Shown: one piece after another, positions 1 to 5,336 of the stretch
How positions within the stretch are numbered: position 1 is the stretch's first letter
Layout: every line of letters begins with the position of its first letter
From: Candidatus Aminicenantota bacterium
GTDB lineage: Bacteria > Acidobacteriota > Aminicenantia > Aminicenantales > Aminicenantaceae
DNA: 5,336 nucleotides
Reading direction: 5' to 3'
Assembly: GCA_030627155.1 (NCBI GenBank)
Contig: DAOUSP010000101.1
Coordinates: 1-5,336 of the forward strand
Position numbers and translations under genes: made by a program
The notes under the pieces: generated by a model
Databases searched by the model: none
Told to the model about the DNA's origin: nothing
What the model saw: only the letters and a program-made list of their open reading frames with translations

Positions 1-70
1 ATTAATAATTCCTGACGGTCCGTCCCCTTTATCTTTATCCCCCACTATCTTTACTTTTATCTTTATAGAC
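1..70. repeat. Short palindrome and TATCTTTA repeats at left edge
   Basis: No gene is visible in this stretch. Positions 14-24 read GACGGTCCGTC, a perfect 5-bp stem around a single base. It is followed by a run of C and T, and then by three exact copies of TATCTTTA starting at 30, 46 and 58. On the minus strand this reads as repeated TAAAGATA leading into GGGGACGG and the palindrome. Such an arrangement resembles a REP-like intergenic repeat or the edge of a mobile element, but that is inference from appearance only. It could equally be the worn end of a larger repeat running off the window. Confidence 0.35.
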
Positions 71-254
71 CTTCACGGAATTCTAACTCATTGTATATCA
101 ATAACTTAGAAGATGTCAATTTCACGATTTCCTAAACCGCTCTATCTCATTAATAATCAATAAGTTACAGAAGGGAATTTTCCAGAAACAGGCAATTTTG
201 ACGTGTTTTTTAGCCCAAAAAATCGGCGGTTTAGGAAAATAGAATTTCGTGAAG
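71..254. repeat. MITE-like nested inverted repeat block
   Basis: The outer arms are 71-85 (CTTCACGGAATTCTA) and the reverse complement of 240-254 (CTTCACGAAATTCTA), matching at 14 of 15 positions. Nested inside, 128-140 (TTTCCTAAACCGC) is a perfect 13-bp inverted match to 226-238. The left arm is about 40 nt longer than the right because it contains an imperfect direct duplication: 83-108 matches 142-167 at 20 of 26 positions, and each copy follows a TTCACG word (72-77 and 121-126). The block has no convincing ORF. Its outer 15 bases match the terminus of the adjacent IS (354-368) at 11 or 12 of 15 positions, including the first six, CTTCAC. This suggests a non-autonomous relative moved by the same or a related transposase. 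Alternatively it could be old left-end sequence of an IS that was duplicated and rearranged. No target duplication is clear around it. Confidence 0.5.
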
Positions 255-320
255 CACCTCTTTTCTTTAGCTATAATCTCTTTTAATATGAAGAAGTTAA
301 CTATCCTAAACTCTGTGATT

Positions 321-347
321 TTGATACTCTCATTTCGTCCATTTTAT
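321..347 (+). promoter_or_regulatory. Possible promoter reading into the transposase
   Basis: TTGATA at 321-326 resembles a -35 box. TTTTAT at 342-347 is a weak -10 candidate with a 15-bp spacer, and shifting by one base gives 16. It lies outside the proposed IS left end, so it would be a host or flanking promoter that happens to read into the element. The surrounding DNA is AT-rich, so chance matches are likely. Confidence 0.2.
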
Positions 348-353
348 CACGAC

Positions 354-367
354 CTTCACAAAAATCG
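354..367 (+). repeat. IS left terminal inverted repeat
   Basis: CTTCACAAAAATCG is paired with the reverse complement of 1642-1655, with 13 of 14 positions identical and the only mismatch at 366. It lies just upstream of the transposase ribosome binding site, as expected for a compact IS. Confidence 0.65.
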
Positions 368-371
368 AGGG
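367..371 (+). promoter_or_regulatory. Transposase ribosome binding site
   Basis: GAGGG lies 4 nt before the ATG at 376. The spacing is rather short, but it is the only purine-rich motif in place and it supports this start over the upstream GTG at 249, which lies outside the IS and in another frame. Confidence 0.5.
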
Positions 372-375
372 TATC

Positions 376-1638
376 ATGAAGCATCCATATTTATTCAAAC
401 CACAAGACCTCTCTCCTCAGATTCATTATGAAAAGCTCTTTTCAAATCTTCTCGTTTTCCCTCAAGATCCTCCAAGAAGAGGGAGACCTCCGTTTAGTAA
501 AGAATCACTTCTTAAAGCTCTCATTTACAGAAATCTCCGCGGTCTTCCTTCACTTTCAGAGCTGGCTTTTGAATTAAAGAATAATCCTATCATAGCAGAG
601 ACGTTAGGCTTTCCCGCATGGGAAGCTCCTCCCTCTGTTGAACGATTCTCTCATTTTCTTCGATCCTCACATAATGAGGAGCTTCAAGTTATCCGACTTT
701 TTCTTGTCCATCAACTTATTGAGGAAAAAGTCATCACGGGTGAAAGCATTTCCATCGATTCTTGTCCCATAGAAGCCAATGTCAGGGAAAACAATCTCAA
801 AACTTCAGTTAAAACAAGGTTCGATAAAAACCACAGACCTCCGGGAGATCCAGATGCAAGGTTGGGAATCAAAATCCACTATCCTCAACCCTTTAAAAAG
901 AAAATCGTTTTCTTCTGGGGATACCGTAACCATATTCTTAACGATACCACTTCTGAACTTCCCATCCATGAATGCACCTTACCGGCAGATAAAGACGAAA
1001 AAAAGCAAGCTGTTCCTTTGCTCATGGAGTTGATGAATTGCTTTAGTCTTCCCGTCAAATACGTGATTGGTGATGCCAACTATGATACAGAAGAGATCCT
1101 CTCTCATATTTTAAATGAAATGAAAGCTACACCCATCATCCCCAGGAATCCCAGAAGGAAAAAGAATGAAGAATTTAGAATCAAAAAGGACACAGTCCTC
1201 TGTGCTGCTGATTTAGAGATGCACAGAAAAGGGAAGATGACCGTCAAGGGAAAAACGTATCTTCAATACTGCTGCCCTCTTTATTATGGTAAAAAATATC
1301 AAGGCCTCTACCTCATCTGTCCTGCATATCATCCCAAGTTCTTCTCTCAAAAGGGCTGCAATTACTTGATACGGCTGACTCCCAATGTCAGAGATAGAAT
1401 CGATTACGGAAGTATCAGATTTAAGAAAAAGTACAATCTGCGAACATCAGTGGAAAGAGTTTTTTCGCGTCTTCTCGCTATAACAATGCAAAAGCCGTCT
1501 GTTATCGGTTTACAAGCCACAGAAAATCACTGTACAATTGCCCATATCACGGTGTTGTTAGTGGCTCTGATGGCTCATCAGTTGGGTTATGATGATAAAA
1601 TAAGATTCGTGAAGTCGTTTCTGCCGAATTTTGCCTAA
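376..1638 (+). CDS. IS transposase, DDE type (DUF772/IS5-IS1182-like)
   Basis: A 420-residue transposase that cuts and joins the ends of its own IS. Residues about 30-110 (RGRPPFSKESLLKAL, then GLPSLSELAFEL and PSVERFSHFLR) have the look of the DUF772 N-terminal DNA-binding region. The RNase H-like catalytic core follows, with D128 in SIDSCPIEA, D233 in VIGDANYD and E360 in RTSVERVFSRL. Around the glutamate, Y353, R356 and E360 fit the Y-(2)-R-(3)-E part of the IS4/IS5 signature; the following K is not at the usual place. Between the second D and the E is an insertion with cysteines at 276, 299, 300, 315 and 328, which could bind zinc as in some IS1182-type enzymes (inference). Length is in the normal range, no frameshift is visible and all three acidic residues are present, so it is probably active. 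The exact IS family (IS1182, IS5 or ISNCY) cannot be fixed by eye. Confidence 0.92.
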   Translation: MKHPYLFKPQDLSPQIHYEKLFSNLLVFPQDPPRRGRPPFSKESLLKALIYRNLRGLPSLSELAFELKNNPIIAETLGFPAWEAPPSVERFSHFLRSSHNEELQVIRLFLVHQLIEEKVITGESISIDSCPIEANVRENNLKTSVKTRFDKNHRPPGDPDARLGIKIHYPQPFKKKIVFFWGYRNHILNDTTSELPIHECTLPADKDEKKQAVPLLMELMNCFSLPVKYVIGDANYDTEEILSHILNEMKATPIIPRNPRRKKNEEFRIKKDTVLCAADLEMHRKGKMTVKGKTYLQYCCPLYYGKKYQGLYLICPAYHPKFFSQKGCNYLIRLTPNVRDRIDYGSIRFKKKYNLRTSVERVFSRLLAITMQKPSVIGLQATENHCTIAHITVLLVALMAHQLGYDDKIRFVKSFLPNFA

Positions 1639-1641
1639 AAA

Positions 1642-1655
1642 CTATTTTTGTGAAG
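1642..1655 (+). repeat. IS right terminal inverted repeat
   Basis: CTATTTTTGTGAAG, the inverted partner of 354-367. It ends three bases before the stop codon of the truncated restriction-modification gene on the other strand, which begins at 1658-1660. Confidence 0.65.
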
Positions 1656-1657
1656 CC

Positions 1658-3946
1658 CTATAGATCTTTTTTTATTAATTCATCTTTTGTTTTGTTGTCT
1701 ATTACGAATGCTTTATTTAAGCCTGTTTTTACTCCGTAGAAGATTTTACCATTCACATACGCACCAAGCGTCTTACTTACACTTTTCATTTTTTCAAATA
1801 TCTTGATTTCTTCAATTGAGGCTAATGACCACTTATCTCCAGCAATTGAACGATTATTGAGTTTCTTTCCAATTATTTTCACTTCATTTTCTAATGATTG
1901 AAAATCGAGCCTTTTTATAGGAGCATATGTAAACTTCTGTAATTTTGTTGTTTTATTTTGGGTAAGGATGATAGCTGGGAATGTTCCTGTCTTATGAAAA
2001 ACTTGAAGTTCTCCAAAATCAACTAAAGCTAATAAAGATACTTTCGTTTCAATGAATTTTCTTAAAGATTTACCATAGTTAGAGCGAATGAATTTATTAG
2101 AGCAAATAATTCCGTATAGACCATCTTTCTTCAATATTCTGTGTGATTGTTCAATAAAATAAACATATAAATCAGCGGCACTTGCAAAAGTTTTAAATTT
2201 TGATTTTGCATACAATTTAAATTTTTCACCTAGTATTTCCTGCCTGACATACGGCGGATTGCCGATAACAACATCGAATCCGCCCCTCTCCATTATTTCG
2301 CCAAACCCGGTGGATTTGGAATGCCAGTCAAAGGGATTAATACGTTCTTTTTCTTCTTCATCGAATAAAGTCAGTTGGTCAAAAATATCATAAGATATCA
2401 GTGAGTTGCCGCATCTTATATTTTTAGCTAAAGAAGGCAAAAGCTCTTTCTTCCGAGGCAGGTCTTTTTCGCCTTCGAGACACTTTAAATAAAGACTCAT
2501 CATTGCAATCTCTACGGCTTGTGGATCGATATCTACTCCGTAAATATTGTTTCTTAAGATTTGTGCTTTTTTCTCGATCGATAGTCTTTTTGTCCCATCA
2601 TAATCGACTATCACATCAGGAAACAAAGTGCCCTGTCCTGATTCTTCAGGGTGCTTTTCGTAGTAGTCCAGATGATAATCGATTAATGTTTGAAATGCAG
2701 TCAGAAGGAAGGAACCTGAACCGCATGCAGGATCTAAGATCTTAATTTTTTTAATTCTTTTTGGAGTTTTCCCTTTGATAATTTTGCATACAGTATTTTT
2801 AACAATATAATCAACGATGTATTGCGGAGTATAATAAACCCCGCCAGCTTTTCTTACCTCTGGTTTTTCTTCTATTTTTACTCTCTTAGGAGTAACTCTT
2901 ATGGTTTTTCCTAAATATCTTTCATAAATAGAACCAAGGAGCTCAGCACCTATGACATCAAAAAGGTATGGACATTTAGGAAAATACAAACCATCAATTA
3001 TCTTGGCTAGAAGGTTAGAATCTGTATCTAAGACATCACAGGGACCTGGTTTTAAGATTTCACCGTTAAAATCCTGATTCCATCCCATAAAGCAGTTTGT
3101 TAGCCTTCTATGCAAGTCCCGTCTTTTGCCTCCTGCTTTCCACCACTCAACTTGATCCAGTAAAGACTTTGGCTCTATGATTTTTCTGTCTTCGGCTATG
3201 CGGATGAATATGAGCCTGTCCAAAATTTTCTGAACTGCTTCGTTTAATATTTTCACCTGGATTTTTACTCTCTTCTCATCTGATCTATTTTCCAGTTCTT
3301 TTATGTTTCTTTTATAAATATCCTTTGCAAGTTCCTCTCTCCACTGAGAAAGGTCTGCAAGAAATGCTTTGTCGACCGGAATTCTCAGTTTTTTGCTTTT
3401 CGCATCTTTAAGGATTAATTTATCAAGAGAGCCCTTTTCAACTTCTTCTTTGGAGAGAAGCATCAATTTATCGATATTATCCAGATACTGGTCATACGTA
3501 AGTTCAAAGATGAGTCCCTGGTCAAGATTTTTTGGGTCTGGCTTTATTGTGGCATCAAATAGGCGGAATTCTTCGAAGTCAGTCAGGAGGACTATAAAGA
3601 CATTCTTGGTGTTCCATGCATAGGACTTGGCTTGAAGAACATGGTTGATTTTGTGTAAGGGCTCATGCGGTGCTTTGGCTTCGACAAAGAATTTTGTTTG
3701 GCCGTCGATTCTAAAGTTGTAATCTGGTCTTCCGAGCGTCTCGCCTTTTTCGACTACAACTTCCCTTTCATATGGAGAAAGTCCTTTAGTGTTTCGTACA
3801 TCCCATCCAAGAGCTTCGAATAAGGGATTAATGAAGTCAATTTTTACTTCTTCTTCCAGATAATTTTTTGATAGATAGTGGTATTTGTTTGCTTCAAATT
3901 TCTGAACCAAAGATTTTACCCTCGAATGAATATACTCTCTTTCCAT
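1658..3946 (-). CDS. Type IIG-like restriction-modification enzyme, C-terminally truncated
   Basis: A single-chain restriction endonuclease and DNA methyltransferase of the Eco57I/TaqI-C type, 762 residues as it stands. Residues about 30-130 form an HsdR-N-like nuclease domain, with a PD-(D/E)xK motif visible as D75 (GRPDYNF) and E89-A-K91 (FFVEAKAP). A helical linker follows. The SAM-dependent methyltransferase core has motif X GVYYTP (369-374), motif I DPACGSGSF (405-413), VDIDPQAVE (471-479), GNSLI (513-517) and the catalytic NPPY (563-566), which indicates amino-group methylation of adenine or cytosine. Family members usually run to about 1000 residues or more. This one ends in KTGLNKAFVIDNKTK and then DELIKKDL, the point where the TaqI-C-like target-recognition domain normally continues (LRGRDI-type segment). 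The stop is 3 nt from the right end of the IS, so insertion or an IS-linked deletion most likely removed the recognition domain. It is probably inactive or without specificity. The start ATG fits the usual family N-terminus, but the ribosome binding site is poor. Confidence 0.9.
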   Translation of the reverse strand: MEREYIHSRVKSLVQKFEANKYHYLSKNYLEEEVKIDFINPLFEALGWDVRNTKGLSPYEREVVVEKGETLGRPDYNFRIDGQTKFFVEAKAPHEPLHKINHVLQAKSYAWNTKNVFIVLLTDFEEFRLFDATIKPDPKNLDQGLIFELTYDQYLDNIDKLMLLSKEEVEKGSLDKLILKDAKSKKLRIPVDKAFLADLSQWREELAKDIYKRNIKELENRSDEKRVKIQVKILNEAVQKILDRLIFIRIAEDRKIIEPKSLLDQVEWWKAGGKRRDLHRRLTNCFMGWNQDFNGEILKPGPCDVLDTDSNLLAKIIDGLYFPKCPYLFDVIGAELLGSIYERYLGKTIRVTPKRVKIEEKPEVRKAGGVYYTPQYIVDYIVKNTVCKIIKGKTPKRIKKIKILDPACGSGSFLLTAFQTLIDYHLDYYEKHPEESGQGTLFPDVIVDYDGTKRLSIEKKAQILRNNIYGVDIDPQAVEIAMMSLYLKCLEGEKDLPRKKELLPSLAKNIRCGNSLISYDIFDQLTLFDEEEKERINPFDWHSKSTGFGEIMERGGFDVVIGNPPYVRQEILGEKFKLYAKSKFKTFASAADLYVYFIEQSHRILKKDGLYGIICSNKFIRSNYGKSLRKFIETKVSLLALVDFGELQVFHKTGTFPAIILTQNKTTKLQKFTYAPIKRLDFQSLENEVKIIGKKLNNRSIAGDKWSLASIEEIKIFEKMKSVSKTLGAYVNGKIFYGVKTGLNKAFVIDNKTKDELIKKDL

Positions 3947-3977
3947 TTTTTCGTTTAGATTCCCATTTGTTTTCTAT

Positions 3978-4006
3978 AATTTAATCCAAATCTATTTTAT
4001 TTTCAA
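3978..4006 (-). promoter_or_regulatory. Candidate promoter of the restriction-modification gene
   Basis: On the minus strand TTGAAA (4006-4001) and TAAATT (3983-3978) are separated by exactly 17 bp, a sigma-70-like pattern about 32 nt upstream of the ATG. It overlaps the ATPase relic on the other strand, so the promoter may have been formed from, or brought in beside, relic sequence. The region is very AT-rich and the -10 matches only 4 of 6 consensus bases. Confidence 0.35.
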
Positions 4007-4183
4007 ATTTTTATATATCTTCCCCTGCGTTTGTTCTATCAAGAATATGAATTTGCTAAAGGAGGCCTTAGGGAAGATTTTTTTGCAGAGATGATGAAAC
4101 TAAATTATTTGAATTTCTACCATCTCAAAACAAAAAGGGGTAGCAAAACTCCTGATTTTTTGGTTAGGTTTGAGCCTGTTTAA
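3980..4183 (+). pseudogene. Fragment of an AAA ATPase with DUF4143-type C-terminus
   Basis: The plus-strand frame is open from 3980 (just after a TAA at 3977-3979) to a TAA at 4181-4183, but it has no good start codon near its beginning. The translation contains FNPNLFYF, then EFAKGGLREDFFAEMM and HLKTKRGSKTPDFLV. The G-x-(L/I)-R-E-x-FF block followed some 25 residues later by a T-P-D-(F/Y)-L or E-V-D-F motif is characteristic of the C-terminal DUF4143-like, nuclease-fold part of the AAA_14 family of ATPases. The whole family protein is around 380-450 residues, so this 67-codon piece lacks the P-loop ATPase part and also the segment that normally follows PDFLV. It is a relic truncated at both ends, divergent to the restriction gene and convergent with the wHTH gene. 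The assignment rests on remembered motifs, not on a search. Confidence 0.6.
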
Positions 4184-4199
4184 AAAGAATTATCTAAAG

Positions 4200-5234
4200 T
4201 TAATTAACATCACCTATTAACTGTTGCAAAATATCCTTCACATAATTAATAAATCCTGAAGCAAATAAATCTCCAGTTAACTTTTCCAGATGTTTTGATT
4301 GAACTTTCAATCTTGTAGTTTCTATTTCCGGAATGAATTTTTCTGATATTTTTCTAAATTCAGATGAAGCAAGGTAAGTATCTTCAAATATTTCTGGTTT
4401 ATTAATCATCTCTTTATAAAGGAAAGATAATCCTGAAAAAACTTTAGCCCACATAATGTATTTAATTTTATATTCAACTGTGAAAAAGCGGAACCAATTA
4501 TCATGATCGATAGCGTACAGACTTCTCTTCCCAATACTTCTCTTCTCAACAAGCCCTGATCTATGCAAATCATTGAGCACCTGATAAACATTACGCTGAT
4601 TAAAATGAATTTTTTGAGAAATTTGAAGAGAATTGTCACCTCCTGAAAATAATAAGAAAACGCAAATATCAGCTCGCGCGTTTACGCCAAAAAAGGATCT
4701 CATTTTCAATAAAAGATTGCATGGTTTTTCAAAATCAATTTTTTGAATTCTTTTGCGAAGTTTAACCTCTTCCCTTTTAAAACCCCATCTCAAAAAAATC
4801 GGGTCGAATTTCCCTAATATTGGAATTGGCAAATAATTTTTACTCATAAAAAGATCTTGTATCCCTTCTTCACTTTTCTTTTTTTTGCAAAAATGAACAA
4901 CTCTATCCCATTTTCTTTTCTGCTCTTTTTGGACAAGATATTCAGCAATTGCTCCAAGCATGTTTGTCTCTGATTTATCAAATAACCTTAAAATATTTTT
5001 TAAACGGTCAATATTCAACAAATTCCCATTTTCACTTAGCCAGCTAATAACTTCGTCAAAGAGTCTCTGCTCATAACGGCCAAAGCAACAAGTTGCACAG
5101 AGAAGAGACTCGGGGTCAATTAAAAAATTTTTTACTGGCTCTACATTAGAATAAATCCCATATGAAGACCACTGTTTCCATAATATATTGAGCATAGAAT
5201 CAAGAAGATATTCCTTAAATTTTTTCACTGACAT
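4200..5234 (-). CDS. Winged-helix DNA-binding protein of unknown role
   Basis: A 344-residue protein that I cannot name. Residues about 178-243 form a winged helix-turn-helix: the lead-in MRSFFGVNARADICVFLL, a helix-turn-helix SLQISQKIHFNQRNVYQVLN with a recognition helix around 212-222, then LHRSGLVEKRSIGKRSLYAID as the wing. The R-x-FGVxARA-(D/E) lead-in is a pattern I associate with stand-alone wHTH proteins in many bacteria, usually of unassigned function. The N-terminal half (1-175) is mainly helical with a CATCC cysteine cluster at 46-50 and a basic KKKK stretch near 117-120. The C-terminal 90 residues are helical and rich in W, F and Y. No signal peptide or membrane segment is evident. 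Start choice: ATG at 5234 is preceded by AGGA at 7 nt spacing. It overlaps a short upstream ORF, hinting at an operon entering from the right. Its length and lack of internal stops suggest it is intact. Confidence 0.8.
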   Translation of the reverse strand: MSVKKFKEYLLDSMLNILWKQWSSYGIYSNVEPVKNFLIDPESLLCATCCFGRYEQRLFDEVISWLSENGNLLNIDRLKNILRLFDKSETNMLGAIAEYLVQKEQKRKWDRVVHFCKKKKSEEGIQDLFMSKNYLPIPILGKFDPIFLRWGFKREEVKLRKRIQKIDFEKPCNLLLKMRSFFGVNARADICVFLLFSGGDNSLQISQKIHFNQRNVYQVLNDLHRSGLVEKRSIGKRSLYAIDHDNWFRFFTVEYKIKYIMWAKVFSGLSFLYKEMINKPEIFEDTYLASSEFRKISEKFIPEIETTRLKVQSKHLEKLTGDLFASGFINYVKDILQQLIGDVN

Positions 5235-5304
5235 TTTGAAATCCTAATTTTTCCAATAAATCTTTTAAAATTAAACGAAAGCTTTCTGAAACATCATGAG
5301 TCAT
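5215..5304 (-). CDS. Possible 29-residue ORF overlapping the wHTH start
   Basis: ATG at 5302-5304 opens a frame of 29 codons ending with TAA at 5215-5217, 20 nt inside the wHTH gene. The product begins MTHDVSESF and contains LILKDLLEKLGF, a short amphipathic helix. No Shine-Dalgarno motif is seen before it, while the AGGA for the wHTH gene lies inside it, which would suit translational coupling. It may be a real leader or small protein, the cut-down start of a larger lost gene, or a chance ORF. Confidence 0.25.
   Translation of the reverse strand: MTHDVSESFRLILKDLLEKLGFQNVSEKI
5242..5245 (-). promoter_or_regulatory. Ribosome binding site of the wHTH gene
   Basis: AGGA on the minus strand, 7 nt before the ATG at 5234. 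It is well placed and supports that start codon. Confidence 0.55.
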
Positions 5305-5307
5305 ACA

Positions 5308-5336
5308 TCACAAGGCAGCCTGCTTTATTTCCTTGC
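5308..5336 (-). CDS. Possible 3' end of an upstream gene, cut by the window edge
   Basis: On the minus strand the frame entering from the right edge reads KEIKQAAL and then stops with TGA at 5308-5310. Only eight codons are visible, so no function can be assigned. If real, it would be the gene preceding the small ORF and the wHTH gene in the same direction, with a gap of three bases to the next ATG. Confidence 0.2.

Larger units (their letters stand above)
354..1655 (+). mobile_element. Insertion sequence, about 1.3 kb, DDE transposase
   Basis: A compact IS with one gene. The left end at 354-365 reads CTTCACAAAAAT and is a perfect 12-bp inverted match to the right end at 1644-1655. The match extends to 13 of 14 positions if one mismatch is allowed. 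The transposase CDS starts 22 nt inside the left end and stops 17 nt inside the right end, the tight packing typical of IS elements. No target duplication is seen directly next to these ends: the left flank ends ATCACGAC and the right flank begins CCCTATAG. An alternative reading places the left end at 71, where the sequence CTTCAC recurs. In that case TATAGA occurs on both sides (64-69 and 1659-1664), close to but not exactly abutting the ends. The absence of a clean duplication suggests a rearrangement or deletion after insertion. Confidence 0.75.

Noticed and set aside
302..353. Minus-strand frame reading GRDKMDEMRV, which faintly recalls the GRDI motif of the missing recognition domain
   Set aside because: It ends in a stop after about 17 codons and has no further family similarity. 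It is too short to be taken as the lost C-terminus.
249..431. 60-residue plus-strand ORF with a GTG start before the transposase
   Set aside because: It overlaps the transposase start in another frame, has no ribosome binding site and crosses the IS left end. It looks like a chance hydrophobic reading frame.
779..1079. Two open frames, one on each strand, inside the transposase gene
   Set aside because: Both lie wholly within the transposase CDS, whose motifs establish the true frame.
2503..3623. Two plus-strand open frames (2503-2745 and 3369-3623) opposite the restriction gene
   Set aside because: They are antisense shadows of a clearly conserved coding sequence, and their translations show no recognisable features.
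4119..4143. CTACC and GGTAG words that might form a terminator stem
   Set aside because: The 5-bp stem has a loop of more than ten bases and no following T run, and it lies inside the ATPase relic's coding frame.
4199..4208. GTTAATTAAC palindrome at the wHTH stop codon
   Set aside because: A short AT-rich palindrome is expected by chance here and does not form a terminator.
4406..4639. 77-residue minus-strand frame inside the wHTH gene
   Set aside because: It is a same-strand alternative frame across the winged-helix coding region, with no start signal of its own.
1..5336. CRISPR array, tRNA or rRNA genes
   Set aside because: No regularly spaced repeats of suitable length, no cloverleaf-like segment and no rRNA-like sequence were seen on either strand.

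Overview
This is an AT-rich prokaryotic window that looks like an eroding accessory region. It carries an insertion sequence, a restriction-modification gene cut short beside it, a fragment of an ATPase-family gene, and a helix-turn-helix gene of unknown role. Nothing identifies the host securely. The codon use, the Shine-Dalgarno signals, and the mix of IS, restriction and AAA-ATPase relics fit a low-GC bacterium, possibly from an environmental or uncultivated lineage, but that is a guess.

Left part (1-353): no gene. Positions 1-65 hold an 11-nt palindrome and three copies of TATCTTTA. Positions 71-254 form a MITE-like block. Its outer arms are a 15-bp inverted repeat (14 of 15 matching), nested inside is a perfect 13-bp inverted repeat, and its left half contains an imperfect direct duplication. 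The block's ends resemble the ends of the neighbouring IS.

IS (354-1655): a compact element of about 1.3 kb. Its single transposase gene (376-1638) is intact, with a DDE-type catalytic triad, and lies between short terminal inverted repeats.

Restriction-modification gene (3946-1658, minus strand): a single-chain enzyme with an N-terminal nuclease-like domain and a full N6-adenine/N4-cytosine-type methyltransferase core. It stops abruptly where the C-terminal target-recognition domain should begin. Its stop codon is three bases outside the IS end, and the missing part is not found on the other side of the IS. The gene is therefore probably non-functional, or has lost its specificity.

Intergenic stretch (3947-4199): on the plus strand, a fragment of a DUF4143-type AAA ATPase truncated at both ends, overlapping the likely promoter of the restriction gene.

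Right part (5336-4200, minus strand): a 344-residue protein with a winged-helix DNA-binding domain near its middle, preceded by a very short overlapping ORF and the last codons of another possible gene. The wHTH gene is the only well-preserved gene here whose role cannot be named. No complete undescribed system can be demonstrated. The two best leads are the wHTH gene with whatever lies beyond the right edge, and the IS/MITE end relationships on the left.
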